NCBI GenBank assembly: GCA_963669975.1
Contig: CAVLJG010000007.1
Span: forward strand, 60,069,075-60,133,074
Length of the DNA stretch: 64,000 nt
Reading direction: 5' to 3'
From: Acanthoscelides obtectus
Lineage: Eukaryota > Arthropoda > Insecta > Coleoptera > Chrysomelidae
A model generated the notes under the pieces. That model did not search any database, was not told the DNA's origin, and worked only from the letters and a program-made list of their open reading frames with translations. Positions 35,949-47,834 of the stretch are shown one piece after another. Made by a program: the position numbers and the translations under genes. How positions within the stretch are numbered: position 1 is the first letter of the stretch; the number at the start of each line of letters is the position of its first letter.

Positions 35949-37039
35949 CCCTCTTTTTTGATAGGGAGCTTCCTCATGAGCCTGGACCTTTTGCGTTTGG
36001 CACCAATGGTATGATGCTGAAATAAACGCTCGCCAATATTTGGTTCGTAAAGCAAACTTGGATAGATTTCGATTCTTTCGTTTGATTTTACATATCTGGA
36101 ATCATTTCACCAGATTGTTGGTATCAGGATGTACTTTGCTAACAGAACTGAATAGATCTAAAGAAGAACTGGACCTAAAAAACCTCCTTCAGTACTTCAG
36201 CCTTGATATCCAGAGGATCAGAATACTCATCCTCTTGCTTAAGTCGGTTGGTCCTTATTTTTGAGATATATGACCTAATTATCTTGGAAGTACAGAATTT
36301 ATTTTATCAATAAGTCCTTCTAGATGGTACACACGTAATATAAAATGCGTAAGTCAGGTCGTTGAAAATATGCGGCAAATTTAAATACGAAACCTTTTGA
36401 AGTTCCTCAAATTAACTTGTAACATTATGCTATAATGTCGACTGGGGAATGCAATGATCCCAGATGAAGTTTTTGCGTATCGTTGAGAAATACTAATTCG
36501 TCACAAATGCTAAAACAAGGCTCAACAAATGAGTCCAATAACAGTTGGACTATCATCGTTTGATAGATGCCATAAATCAAAAACAGGTCATTGCTTACAT
36601 AACCAAGGTCCTCGAGTTCGCTTAAAATGCAACCGCGCGAATTTTGACTGCATTCTCAATGAGCCTCATTTGTAGCTGTCCGATTACAAATTGTAATTTT
36701 ATGAAAAAGTTATACTGATGTTGCACCGGAACCCTGACCGATACGAATTTCAAAGCAGGGAAAATATTTGAAGATTCTGTGACATATCGGGATCTGGAAG
36801 GTTACATGCTCTATTTCGAATATTGCACGAGCTTTTGTATATACAGTCTAGTTGACAAGTCTCTCATACCCCGAAGCTTTCGAACTGAAAACGACAATTT
36901 ACATTTATTTGTTGTAGTTAGAGCAGATATAACTGCTACACTGTGACCAATATATAACTAACTACGCGCGATTTTTAACACACGCATTTCAGTGGGTAGT
37001 GCCGCAGTAGTTGTTTAAAGCACATGTGTCCAACTCATC
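35949..37039. other. No supported gene; possible 5' flank of the mariner-like element
   Basis: Nothing recognised. The part from about 36843 (TACAGTCTAGTTGACAAG) to 37039 may be the left end and leader of the following element, but it does not match that element's right end. Confidence 0.3.
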
Positions 37040-37888
37040 ATGGAGCGCTACACGATCCCACAACGCGTCCGTATTGTTAAAACGTTTTACTTAGATCATG
37101 AGTCGATTGTTGAAACGATTCGGAAGCTACGACAAGATTTCGGTCGAAATAATGTGCCCAGTGTCAACACCATTCGTCAGTTGGTCCGGAAATTTGAACA
37201 AACAGATTTGTCAAGGTCGGGCCGTATTCGAACTGTTTGTACTCCGGAAAATATCGAGTTCGTGAAAGTGTCGTGGAGCGCCCTGAGACGTTTACCAGAC
37301 ATCGTTCTCAAGAACTGGGTATTCGTCGCACGTCATTATGCACTATTTTAAAAAAAGACTTGCATTTTCGGCATACAAAATTCAGTTAACCCAAGAACTA
37401 CAGCCTAGTGACCATGAAAGTATCCGACAATACAGTCATGCAATATCGCAGCTTGATACCCAAAATAACGATTTCTACCGACAACTGATAATGTACGATG
37501 AATCCCACTTCGATACGAATGGATTTGATAATAAGCAGAATTGTCGTATCTGGCATTAGAGAACCCTCGTGTCATCCATCAACGACAACTACATCCTCGT
37601 CGAGTCACAGTTTGGTGCGGTGTTTGGTATGGAGGTGTCATTGGACCTTACTTCTTTGAAGACGCTGCAGTTAATTTTTTTACTGTCATTGGCGAGCACT
37701 ACCGTGATATGGTGCATAACTGCAGCTGAAGAACAACAATTTTAGAGGCGAACATTTGTTTAATATTATTTTTCATACATAATTTCTAAGCTTCCATAAA
37801 AGATTAATATGGAAAAAATGTACTTATTTTATTTCATTTACAAATATTCAAGATACAAACCAGTCAGTTACATAGGGGTCACCCTGTA
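37040..37888 (+). pseudogene. Mariner-family transposase pseudogene (MERYT..QRV type), catalytic core deleted
   Basis: Begins at ATG 37040 with MERYTIPQRVRIVKTFYL, LRQDFGRNNVPSVNTIRQLV and RTVCTPENIEF, the DNA-binding region of a common insect mariner-like family. After a frameshift near 37340: KIQLTQELQPSDHES, then IMYDESHFDTNGFDNKQNCR with the first catalytic Asp in YDESHF. After another shift: ALENPRVIHQRQLHPRRVTV, WCGVWYGGVIGPYFFED and EHYRDMV. The segment with the second and third catalytic residues is gone, and the C-terminal RGEHLFNIIFHT and a TAA at 37780-37782 follow after a short gap. A likely right TIR ends at 37888 (reverse complement TACAGGGTGACCCCTATG). The left end is not certain. 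Confidence 0.85.
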
Positions 37889-39114
37889 TTTAGTGCATAA
37901 TACAGTAAAAAATGTGACTAGATATGATGTTATGAAAAGCTTCTCTTTCGGTTTTGCTGAATTTGGCCAAATATACAGGATATTTCCTAAATCTCGTAAA
38001 AGCTTGGTGCCATTTCAGGAAACCACTATCGTCATCTTTTACTTCTCCATAATAATGTCCTTCGATATATTCGAGAAATCAAATACATCTGAGAGATATG
38101 ATGATGATAATTGCAGGATGCTTCCAAAGTACTGGACAAAAGTTTATATGAAAATGTAAGATTTTTTAAAAAGAGATTTAGTCCAAATATGTTATACAGG
38201 GAAATCAATATCTTCGTGTAATAAATGCTATGCTGCTATTGAGTTTGAAGCTTCTTAATCATCAAAAGCCTTCCAAAATGTGTATGTATTTCCAGCTTCA
38301 ATTCATCATATACCAGGAACAATTCTTCTTGAGTTACATGGGCACTCGAGAATTTTTAAGAGAATCGTTGCATAGGTCGATGACATATTTATGACGTATG
38401 ATCTACGTGAAGAAGATTGCATTCAAGACATTTTTGACACTTTTAGATCAAGATGGATTTTTTTCAGAAAAAAACTGTACGCCCTTAGAATCAAATCCCC
38501 AAATAAAAAAATCTTAGCCCAACGACTGTATGTTACCTTCAAGTTTTAGTAGCAAACGAAATATCATCATTTGCCGGTGTTCTGTGGACAAATCTGATGC
38601 ATAAGAATCACATTTCAACGAATCAAATACAACATTCCCGGTTATACTTACTATCCTATCGCCAATTCGCTCGACATTTTGCATCCTTAGCGGGTAAATA
38701 TTCCAATTCGTACTTAGCAAGATAAGAGGAACGGTTAGCATACTCGTACCAACTCCTATAACATTTATTCCTATGAAATTTTATGGCGCTGATGGTGTAT
38801 AACTGTAAACCTGAACCAAAATGAAGAAATCAAGAAGTGTAGGTATATGGTACGTAAATCCTGTCTGTGTGCGATAAGGTGGGTAATCTATGAACCTACT
38901 ACTCGTATCATCGACCACTTTATCGATTGGTGACATCTTTTACATCACGCTGATGTTACGTGTTTTCTATGCAGTAGTAAAGCGTGTTTTATTGAAAATG
39001 GTCATGCTACAGCCGGTTTTCAAAAATAAGCATAATTCACTTCATAACTACAGTTATCTGCGAGGTGTTGTATCAGTGTGGACAAAACACTACTGTCAAG
39101 CAGGTTGACATTAA
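37889..39114. other. No supported gene
   Basis: Several short frames; none has a recognised motif. No repeat structure was seen. Confidence 0.4.
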
Positions 39115-39800
39115 ACACGTGGATAGGGAAGACTCGGGCAAAGCGAATATAACTGATTATATGCAAACTGAGACGTGCATCGTAGCCGAATATATACACA
39201 TGCTCGTCAATCTTTCTTTAATAATCGTCAAGCAGTTTTAGGAGAAAAAACCTGTTTATTTGACTAGCAGACAATAAATTGTCATTTTTTAAGGGAAAAA
39301 TTTATTTTGCAAATTAAATGTTGTGCTTATAATTCCAGTTTTGTAATATTTCTCTAGTATACTTTGTTAGATATCCGACGCATGTTTAATGAGCTTTCCT
39401 AGTTATACAAATCATATTGAAAGAATCGATAGTTTTGATGGAAATCAAGATAGTTCCAAAGCAAGTGGCATGGGGCAAAGCGGATATGGGCCAAGTGGAT
39501 AAACTAAATCCGTACGCTTAGTTTTATTGTTTATATGCTCCGTATGATATATTAATATGAAAAGAAAACAAATTATGGGTATCGGTCGGAAGATGCAGTA
39601 CGACCTCATCAATTCACGCAGAACTGAGATTCGCCAAAATGAACAGCTGTGATAAATTTTTGGAGTTTGAGAGCACTGATGCTTGATTTCTAGTCTATTT
39701 CATATGAAATTGAACTCTTAATCAATTGAAATATGTGTCCACTTTGAACGATCTCTGTAACCGCTTTACCCTGGGGACCCGGGCAAGTGAATAAGCTGCA
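39115..39800. repeat. Possible dispersed repeat with GGGCAAAGCG motifs
   Basis: CTCGGGCAAAGCGAATATA occurs at the left (about 39135), ATGGGGCAAAGCGGATATGG at about 39470, and at the right the reverse complement reads CTTGCCCGGGTCCCCAGGGT followed by AAAGCGGTTACAG (from about 39789). The right end is matched for about 65 bases at 57945-58010 (+). Ends are not well defined. Confidence 0.4.
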
Positions 39801-40228
39801 CCGTTTTGTTTCTTGTAATATGCATACTAAATAGCTACAACTCACAAATAATTACTGTTTATTTTTTGAAAACGGATAATTAGGTATAGAATCAATTCTG
39901 ATACTTTCCTTAGTTCTTTATATACTTATTAAAATTCCTGTGATAATAGCACAGTCCTTAAGGTGTTCATTTTGCCAGGGTCTTGCCTATTAATAATAAG
40001 CGAGACGCTGGGCTTACCGTATACTCGTATTGCCCTCTATATGTATATGTATAAGGCTTTGTTGTGGATATGTAATTTTCAACCATAGTCTCACTAGTAC
40101 AACTGCGCAAGCCGATGGTGAAGATCAGGCTCGGATCCCGTTACACGTACAATATTGGAAACTTATCATACTGTATCGCAAGATCCAAAGGTCCCTCTGC
40201 CTATTGAGAATCAATAGTTCTAATCTTA
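39801..40228. other. No recognisable feature
   Basis: Flank of the Harbinger element. It contains the left target-site copy TTA at 40226-40228. Confidence 0.4.
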
Positions 40229-40256
40229 GGCCCGGTTTTTCAATCGCAAGTTAACT
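40229..40256 (+). repeat. Left TIR of the Harbinger element
   Basis: Starts GGCCCGGTTTTTCAATCGCA and continues to GTTAACT. Pairs with 42496-42523. TTA at 40226-40228. Confidence 0.9.
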
Positions 40257-40744
40257 TTTTGGTTAGTTAACTATCGCCAGGAAGTTAACTTGTAGTTACT
40301 TGCAAATGCGTTTTTCAAGTATTTTGACAGCGTCAGTTGACTTACCAGAAGTTCAACATATATTTATGCATCTGTGTCCCGTGTCATACGTTATACATGA
40401 CAATTCGATTGAATGAAATTTCTTAAAACAGTCAAAATCGAAATCCGGAAATTTCACTAAAAACGAATAAAACGTAAAACCTTCGTGGAGCAAGGTAAGT
40501 TTTTTCCAACATTGCTCGTACAAATGTTTAGAAGTAGAACCTATAGACGGCGTTATAGAAATGGTGATATAAAAGGTTGCAAATGCAATGTCCAATGAAC
40601 ACTAAGGTCAAAAAACAATTAAGTTGTGAATATCTGCTAAATATCGTATTTTCCACCTTTTTTAACATCACTCCTACAATCTACAATCCAAAAATAAAGG
40701 GGACACACATTCTTGTTGCTAAAATTTCTAAAAAACTGTTTTCT

Positions 40745-41435
40745 AGCAAGGAGAAAGAGATCAAAAAGAGAGCTCAAAATTTCTGGAAGAATGAAGAAAT
40801 GATGCTCATAACATTGGTGATTAAAAATAAAGATGTAATAGAGCAAAACAAGTGCCACAGTTACGTGGGAACAGAAAAGTTTCAGTATGGCAGAGCATCG
40901 AACAAGAATTCCAAGCCCTATCAGGGTGCCACCGAGAAGCAAAAAATCTACGAGATAAATGTTTCAATTTAAAGAAAAAAACAAAAAGCAAATTTGCTAC
41001 AAACAAAAGCAATATAATCAAAACAGGGGGAAGTTCATGCCAATTACAAGCATTCGATTTGATTGATACACAGTTACAAGAAATAATGGGACCACAATTA
41101 AAAGCTTTGACAAACAATTATGATGATGACTGTAGTGACCAAGAAGAGCTGGTTATTGGACATGGCAAGTCTCATTGCTGTTGATTGAAGCATTTTTTAA
41201 TTATCCATTTTTTAGTTCGTGATGCAAAGAACTGATGACAGTGAAGTGGTCTTCGATAATGGGAAATGGAGCTCCTATACTCCCCAACAACTGAAGAGGC
41301 CCAAAACTAGAAAGCTATCATGTACGAAAACGGAACAAAATAAAAAATATATTTCAGTTAACTATCTACTAATGGAAGAAAAGCTGAATTTTGTGAAATT
41401 AGAAAATAGAAAAATTCATTGAAGAACACAAATGG
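40745..41435 (+). pseudogene. Harbinger Myb/SANT-like DNA-binding protein, frameshifted
   Basis: KKRAQNFWKNEEMMLITLVI, then NKDVIEQNK (about 40763-40850) is the start of the Myb/SANT-like helix-turn-helix of Harbinger-associated proteins. One frameshift near 40850 moves to NRKVSVWQSIEQEFQALSGC, REAKNLRDKCFNLKKKTKSK and IIKTGGSSCQLQAFDLIDTQ (about 40870-41075), the tryptophan/lysine-rich recognition part and the linker with the usual TGG motif. After a stop at about 41182, LKRPKTRKLS and NYLLMEEKLNFVKLENRKI (41290-41420) look like the basic, helical C-terminus. In active relatives this protein brings the transposase to the TIRs and into the nucleus. Upstream start unclear. Confidence 0.72.
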
Positions 41436-41911
41436 AAATATATCAAAAAAGGTTCAGCTGTTCGATTTACAGATCAATGCATTATATAAGTAGAAAACAA
41501 AGGCTTTCTTTTGTCAATTTCTGGAATATTTTCACTTTCACTCATTTTTTTTTTGTATTTCTTTCGCATTTTTGAGGATAATATGCTATTTTAATAATAA
41601 ACTGTTTTCAGAAAATCATGTTTATTTTGATTCTGTAGTTACAAGGAATAGGGGATAATTCATACGTCAAGTAGATGAGAGCTATGGCGGGTCCAAAAAG
41701 ATCGAATGAGTGTCCATTTTGAGGCTTGGGACATCTTTTTTCAAATGCAGTGTGCACCTTTTTTGGGCAACAACAATTTTGGCCACAACTCTTATCCACT
41801 TGCCATGGATTATCACAGATCTTATACCAAACAACTTTCATCTAGTATCGAGTCATTCACTGAGCATCAGTGAAAGTATTGAATCGATTTACAAATATGC
41901 AAAATAATTAT

Positions 41912-42267
41912 TAGTAAGATGCAGTTGATTTGGAAACTCCAGCAAAATCACCAGCAACAGTTAAAAAAAAATCCATTGGCGTAATAGCGCAGTGCTAACA
42001 ACAGCTGCTGTTGGGGCGTTAAGCAGTTATTCCTGGAATAACAAAGTCATGTAGAAATATGGAAATAAACAATAATATATACTTCTACCTGCTTGTAGGA
42101 TATACTAAATCTTCATAGACTTCGTCCAGGAGAGTTTCAACAGTATTTTTTGAAAGGCGAAATCTTGCAAGGAAATCAAGGTCATCAAAGTAATTTGGCC
42201 GATGGCAGATTATTTTTGGCCTTCTTCCGTCTTTATCACTGCTGTACGCATTCACATCGTAATTCAT
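41912..42267 (-). pseudogene. Harbinger transposase, N-terminal two exons with a 56-nt intron
   Basis: Exon 1 runs from ATG at 42267 and reads RRPKIICHRPNYFDDLDFLA, then RFRLSKNTVETLLDEVYEDL and VYPTS. A GT-AG intron (42088 to 42033, 56 nt) follows, with GCAG/gtagaag and ttattccag/GAAT. Joining the exons restores an Arg codon across the junction and leads into NNCLTPQQQLLLALRYYANG, the standard continuation in PIF/Harbinger transposases. In exon 2 a run of nine T (minus strand, about 41971-41963) is one base too long; beyond it, in the shifted frame, LTVAGDFAGVSKSTAS is read. The DDE catalytic residues lie further on and are deleted. Confidence 0.8.
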
Positions 42268-42495
42268 AAACGTGTTTATAGCTTAAATTAAGCGATCGAT
42301 TGATATGGATTGGTTGTGATTTTTGAACAAACGTCTAAATTTATGTCAAAGAAACGTCAGGCATTGCTATTTAACTACAGCCTTTCTAGTTAACTCATAG
42401 ATGGTCTTCTGGTTAAAGTTAACTACCGTTTTACCATAAACATGATATTGAAAAACGCTTTTTCATAAATAACTATAAGTTAAGAGCAAGGTCGT

Positions 42496-42523
42496 AGTTA
42501 ACCTGCGATTGAAAAACCGGGCC
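42496..42523 (-). repeat. Right TIR of the Harbinger element
   Basis: Reverse complement of the left TIR with one A/G difference. TTA at 42524-42526. Confidence 0.9.
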
Positions 42524-42526
42524 TTA

Positions 42527-45000
42527 TGAAAGAGACCAGACTTCTCTATGTCTATTACTTCTGGATGTTGTTGTCAAACGATTCAGTATTATACGTATTT
42601 GTTGGGACGAGAATGAGGAAGTGTGAAAGATAATGGTTATCATTATGAACTAGCTCACTTTTGTAACAGATCTGTTAAATCTGTTAACGGGATGCTGAAT
42701 TCACTTCTGAAAGACTGAAAAGCTCACAATGCATGAAGTATGATGCTTGTTACACGAAAAATCTGTATATGCATCATAATAACATGCACAGGTCGTACTG
42801 TCCCTAACGAATCAATGAGCGCTATCAATCAACGTAAAGCAGACCAGCGGTGCAGCGTTTTTAGCCGTAAAATAGCCTTGACAATTCGCAACATATAATC
42901 AACACACCATCAAACCTGACAGCCAAGTGAAAACTGCTGTCAAACTGACAAAGGTATGTATGCTATTCATCATAAAAGTGCTGCATCGCTGGACCGCTTG
43001 GATTACCAAAGTCGCTCATAGATTACCATGGAATCTGTCACAAAGGTGACTAGTTCGTAGCGACAACCTTTGCCTCTGTAATCCCAGTTATTCTTTCTCA
43101 ATATTCATTTAATTGAGTCCCCAGCATTTACATATATGAAAATCGTAAGGAAAACGGAAAGTGACAGAACAACTGCCTACACACACGTACTTTGTTATAC
43201 CCTATATTCGCAGCATTATAACGGCCTGTGTTCACAGAAATATATACCATATGGGCGGAAAAGTTTATTGGCAATCTTGGCGAAAATGATTTCGACATTA
43301 ATTGACCCGATGGTCGAATTTATAAAGATATTACACCCACGAAGAGGCTGCGCTCAGATCCCACGACACGAAAAACATATCAATACAATGTTGCCACGTC
43401 GTTACCTATGTTTTGTTTATTTGACGATATCTATAAGGAAGGATATTCTAGGGATGTGACAATAAGTAAAAAAATGGTCTATTTGAAAATCATTTTCCTC
43501 TTCGTAAAAAAAACTGGTTTTTGAGAAAGCAATCTTAGAAAAAATAATTAAACCTGCACGCTTTTCTAAACAAGATGGGATCGGCGCATTGCTCTTAGAT
43601 GGATTGATGTACATATATTGTATGTAACGAGACACGTTTGCTTACATAGCGACAGAACTCAAAAAATGTACTTTTACAGGATTCAAACAAGGGCTCTTAC
43701 ACAAAAACGAATGTTACAAAATTAATTTTGATTCTGAGTGTCAGTTACATAATGCTATTTAACTGATACATTTGATGAAATAGAGGAATCCTTACTTAAC
43801 ATGAGTGGTAGAATGCATTTTTTGACTTGTGACACTATCAAGTTTGGAGTACGAGTACAGAGTGAGCTATCATAGGACTCCAAACTGTGACCATCTTCTG
43901 AAGATGCCAACCACTCGTGTTGGCAAAACGTTAAGTAAAAATGTTTTACGACGGTTTAACAACCCAAAAACCAACCAAATAGTATTGGATGATGGTCGCG
44001 AAAGCCTTTTGTATTTCAAAGTACAAACATTCTTAATGGTTAGCATACATCGGAAGTCTGGCAGTACGCCGACACCTGCTGTCACACGATCCTTCGATAT
44101 TACGAAATTGCATGTGGTGGGATCTCAAAGGGACGTTTAATAGTGAGAATGCATATTACTAGATAAATTGCAGATTTTTTGTTATTTTTGCGTTCTATAA
44201 GATGTATCAGAATAACATATCAATCTCTCGTATACATATAGAACACAAAAAAGTTATGCCAAAGGTTTCTATGAAAAAATGTCCCCTATGAATATACAGA
44301 CCCTTAAAGGGCGCTCCTCTATAATTTAAATTGAGGAAGCAGCTAGGAGCCCACATAATAAGCTCTTCACGAAAGGCTTAACAGATTTAGATCGCTGGGA
44401 ACGGGACGCAGTAGCCTCATTATCGCTTAGCCCTTTTATCACCAAAAACGTGTTCTCTGATTTCGAAAAAATGAACCGTTTCAGTTGATTCACACTGCAA
44501 CCCGGAGGTTCGCATAAATCAAAGCGTCGATTAATCGACCAGGACCTTCTTGGGTCGCTGGTTGCGTTAAAATTATTGCAGTATTCTAAGTCCAGGATCA
44601 AAACTGATAGAACTATTCGGCTCAATTTATCTATATCAAACAAACCTACACTATTTTCAGCTTGAAGATCGGCCATTCCAAAATACTACTAGTTACTTTA
44701 AATATTAGTTCGAGGAATTACCATCTTATTCTGACATGTTTCGTAACACCCTGTAGAGCTGGCGCTTCGCATAGGAACAGTTGCAACAGCCTCGTAATAT
44801 CAATTTTGTTAAAAAAGTAGCTTCCATGCTCGACTTTCAATCAGCCCAATCAATAAAATAAGCAGTAACCCTTTCAATTGGCAACAGAGCAGACGAAAGC
44901 TCGCCGATGTATTAATATTGCTGTGTGGTATTATATAGGCTCATGGTTAACAAACAATTTATACAGTCAATAATAAAAAGAATTGACGTCACGATCTGTG
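42527..45000. other. No supported gene
   Basis: Three frames just over 100 codons (43136-43459 +, 43829-44140 +, 44326-44676 -) have no recognised domain, no supporting splice or promoter context, and overlap frames on the other strand. I leave them as unassigned. Confidence 0.35.
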
Positions 45001-47834
45001 TGACATTTGAACTCGTCCGATCACATACTTTAGTGGTTCTATTAAGTTAATATTGAACGGAGATACGACGACTTGAAGTGTATATTGTATAATTGTCATA
45101 TTGATGAAATAGTTGCCAAGCATTTAAAGTAGAACCAGTACTAGATAGCATGTAGACCTTAATTTTGTATTAATCCTATGCCTTAGCAGTAGTACCACGT
45201 TTTTACAGAATAAAATTATGGAAAATATGATTAATGTTCACATCGAAGAACAATAATTCTGACAATCAAAAAATCTCATCAAAACAGTATAAAGCCATGC
45301 CCTTAACAATACCTAAAAATAAGAGCTTGAAAACCGCGACACACAGTTCATTTTTCAGCCAACTACAGTTTAGAATGGCTAGAAACTTCAAGAATTTTCA
45401 AAAATAGTGTAGTATATCCTAGACCATAACCCGCAAGAGGGATACTAGACACGGTAACTTTATTTCGACGGCTCTAACCGGCCGGGTTTTTACGTAAAAA
45501 ACCTAAAAAATGTAAAAAAAACGACAAAATGTTAACTAGCCGATTAGATAATTCCTAGTGTGCAAATAGTTCAGTTCCTAGCTTGTTTTGATGGTCTGTA
45601 GAGTATATCTCTATCGGATCTGGATGATTGTGTATTGGTCTGCATGTGTATAAAATCAGTGATATTTGCTGTGAGAAAATTATTACTGAATATGCCGCCC
45701 GTGAAGTATATCTATTAGCTCTACCAGATGAGTTATGTGTGTTATCCTTTCTGAAGAAAGTTTATGTTTAGAATTACAAATTAGGACTTTCCTGCCGCTT
45801 CAAAAACTTTGAGAAGCATTTCGGGAAATCATCACGGCGCCCGCGTTGTCTGTAATTAACTCATATCATAGAAAATTTAGGAATGACGTGTCACACAAAA
45901 CATTTACGCAGTGCCTCATATGGAGGCGTCTGATTTATATTTTCTACTTGAGATCGCAAAATAAATTTTTATAAAATCTAAATGACTGGAAATAGAAAAA
46001 TAATACCAATGTAATATCTTCTTTACGTTTCATAAATATTCCTGACTGTGGCATATTTTCTCACCTGTTGGTTGAAAAATACTTCACCAACCAGCGATTT
46101 TCTTTTCTTTCTCATTTTTGAAATTTAATATAATTTCCAGGTTGAAGCATACATCTCAAGTATGTGTATTTGAGACAAGAAGCCAATGGAATTATCATCA
46201 ACACAGATTATTAGCATACAAATCCGCACTATGCACCTATGAACTGCCGTTTCCTTCCAGCTATAGTATACAACTTACGGCTTAGACCTCCAATAATGCC
46301 ATCTCTGAAGCAGGCGTCAGAGTCAAACATTGATAGCTGAAGCGCTATGACGTTTAGACAACAGGTACTCGTACAGCTACAGAACGAGTGCTCGTCAAGT
46401 GGACAAAAGCTAGTTCTAAGTTGACATCTTGTAGAAAAACCTACGTAATGTCAAAAAGGTACTAGGCATAATGTCACTTTTCAGGATACGTCTAGACGTT
46501 AATGGGGATAATCCCAATCCTCTGATTGTTTCCTTCAGAATATTTTGAGGTTGCTAGTTGTGATTGCAGTTGAGTTTGTTAATAAGCAACCCTACCCGAC
46601 AAATTCCACAAGATGACTTTGACAGTTAACGTTTGTGAAGCTAGGCACAAGCTTCGAAACAAGTCAAAACGAGATAAGCGTGTATTTTATACTGACCGAC
46701 TGAACCAAACCCACTTCCAAGTCATACCTCCGAAATTATCGGTTTGACTGAGCCGCTTCATCATTTAATCTCGACTGTTTATTTTTGAGAGTACGTAGCA
46801 GGATTCAAACACCATTGGGACCTAATCATATACACTCAATCCGTATAGAACTGTCGAAATAAGCGTGGTAAGAGTGTTGAGAAGAAGTACTGGTATGGTC
46901 CATGGATTAGATGATTTGCTTTTGATAGTGACTCGACGACTATGTGATTTAGGAACCGTGGGCAAGTAAAAATTGCAAAAGAAAAAGAGGATGATCACAG
47001 TCGTGCATTACATTACACCGTAAATATGTCGAAATGCAATGTCTTAGAGATAAAATCGGTACGTCAGCGTTGGAGTGGAAATGTACCTTGACGTGTTACA
47101 GTTTTTTTTAAGATCAGGCCATCAACAAATCTCAAACGCAAATTGTATGACCTACGCAACCCTATTTGCGTAGGATGACTGGCGCTATAATAAACTTAAT
47201 ATTTACAAATAACCGCGTTCGATAAAACTTTTTTGTTCGCATTCGAAATAACTCATCTGAAAGCTCATATCTGAATCTTCACACGAGCTTTCCGTTTGGA
47301 GTATTTGGATTAACATTCCGCAAACTTGGTTCTATTTTCATGTACAGGCGAACTGCATACTTGTAACTTTTCTTGTATTTACTATAGGTAGAGCTATTTA
47401 TGCTATATTACTGTAACAATGGAGGAAGATGGAAAACATTCGAAGGAGAAATTATGCAACTCGAGTTTTTTTTTAAAGTGTTTAAAACAAATTACAAATA
47501 TTGCGTAATGTCTGCAAAACTTACCTTATTTTCGATGCTGAAAAACTCTTTTAGAAATTATAATTTTTGAAGTTGCTAAGTATTTTGATTAGTCCAAGCG
47601 TTGCGCTACAAGTTATCGAAGAACAACTTGCGTTTAGCTTATTTTGAAGCATTTGTATTTAATTGTTAGTAATGACGCGTATGTGCTATGTGCGCATTCC
47701 TCCAGCATGTGTTACTAATACCAGGAAACAGAGGGTGCCGTTTGCGTGTTATTATTGACAACTAAATGACAACTCGTTAAAACAAATTACGTCGGGAATA
47801 CTCTTTGGGGGATAGGGATAGGTTTGAGCTTAAA
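45001..47834. other. No recognisable feature
   Basis: AT-rich and without long frames, TIR pairs or tandem repeats that I could detect. Confidence 0.4.

Larger units (their letters stand above)
40229..42523. mobile_element. PIF/Harbinger DNA transposon with TIRs, TTA target duplication and two genes
   Basis: A 2295-bp element. Both ends start GGCCCGGTTTTTCAATCGCA when read inward. The TIR is about 28 bp with one mismatch, and weaker similarity continues inward (GCGTTTTTCAA, TAGTTA). It is flanked by TTA at 40226-40228 and 42524-42526, the 3-bp duplication typical of PIF/Harbinger. It carries the two-gene set known for the superfamily: a Myb/SANT-like DNA-binding protein (plus strand, 40745-41435) and the DDE transposase (minus strand, 42267 inward), convergent. 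The transposase is cut short after its second exon, so the element is non-autonomous now, but its ends look complete. Confidence 0.9.

Noticed and set aside
36843..36870. Left TIR of the 37-kb mariner-like element
   Set aside because: It begins TACAG but does not match the right end (TACAGGGTGACCCC), so the left boundary stays undefined.
43829..44676. Frames of 103 and 116 codons as host genes
   Set aside because: No motif, overlapping frames on the opposite strand, and no supporting signals.
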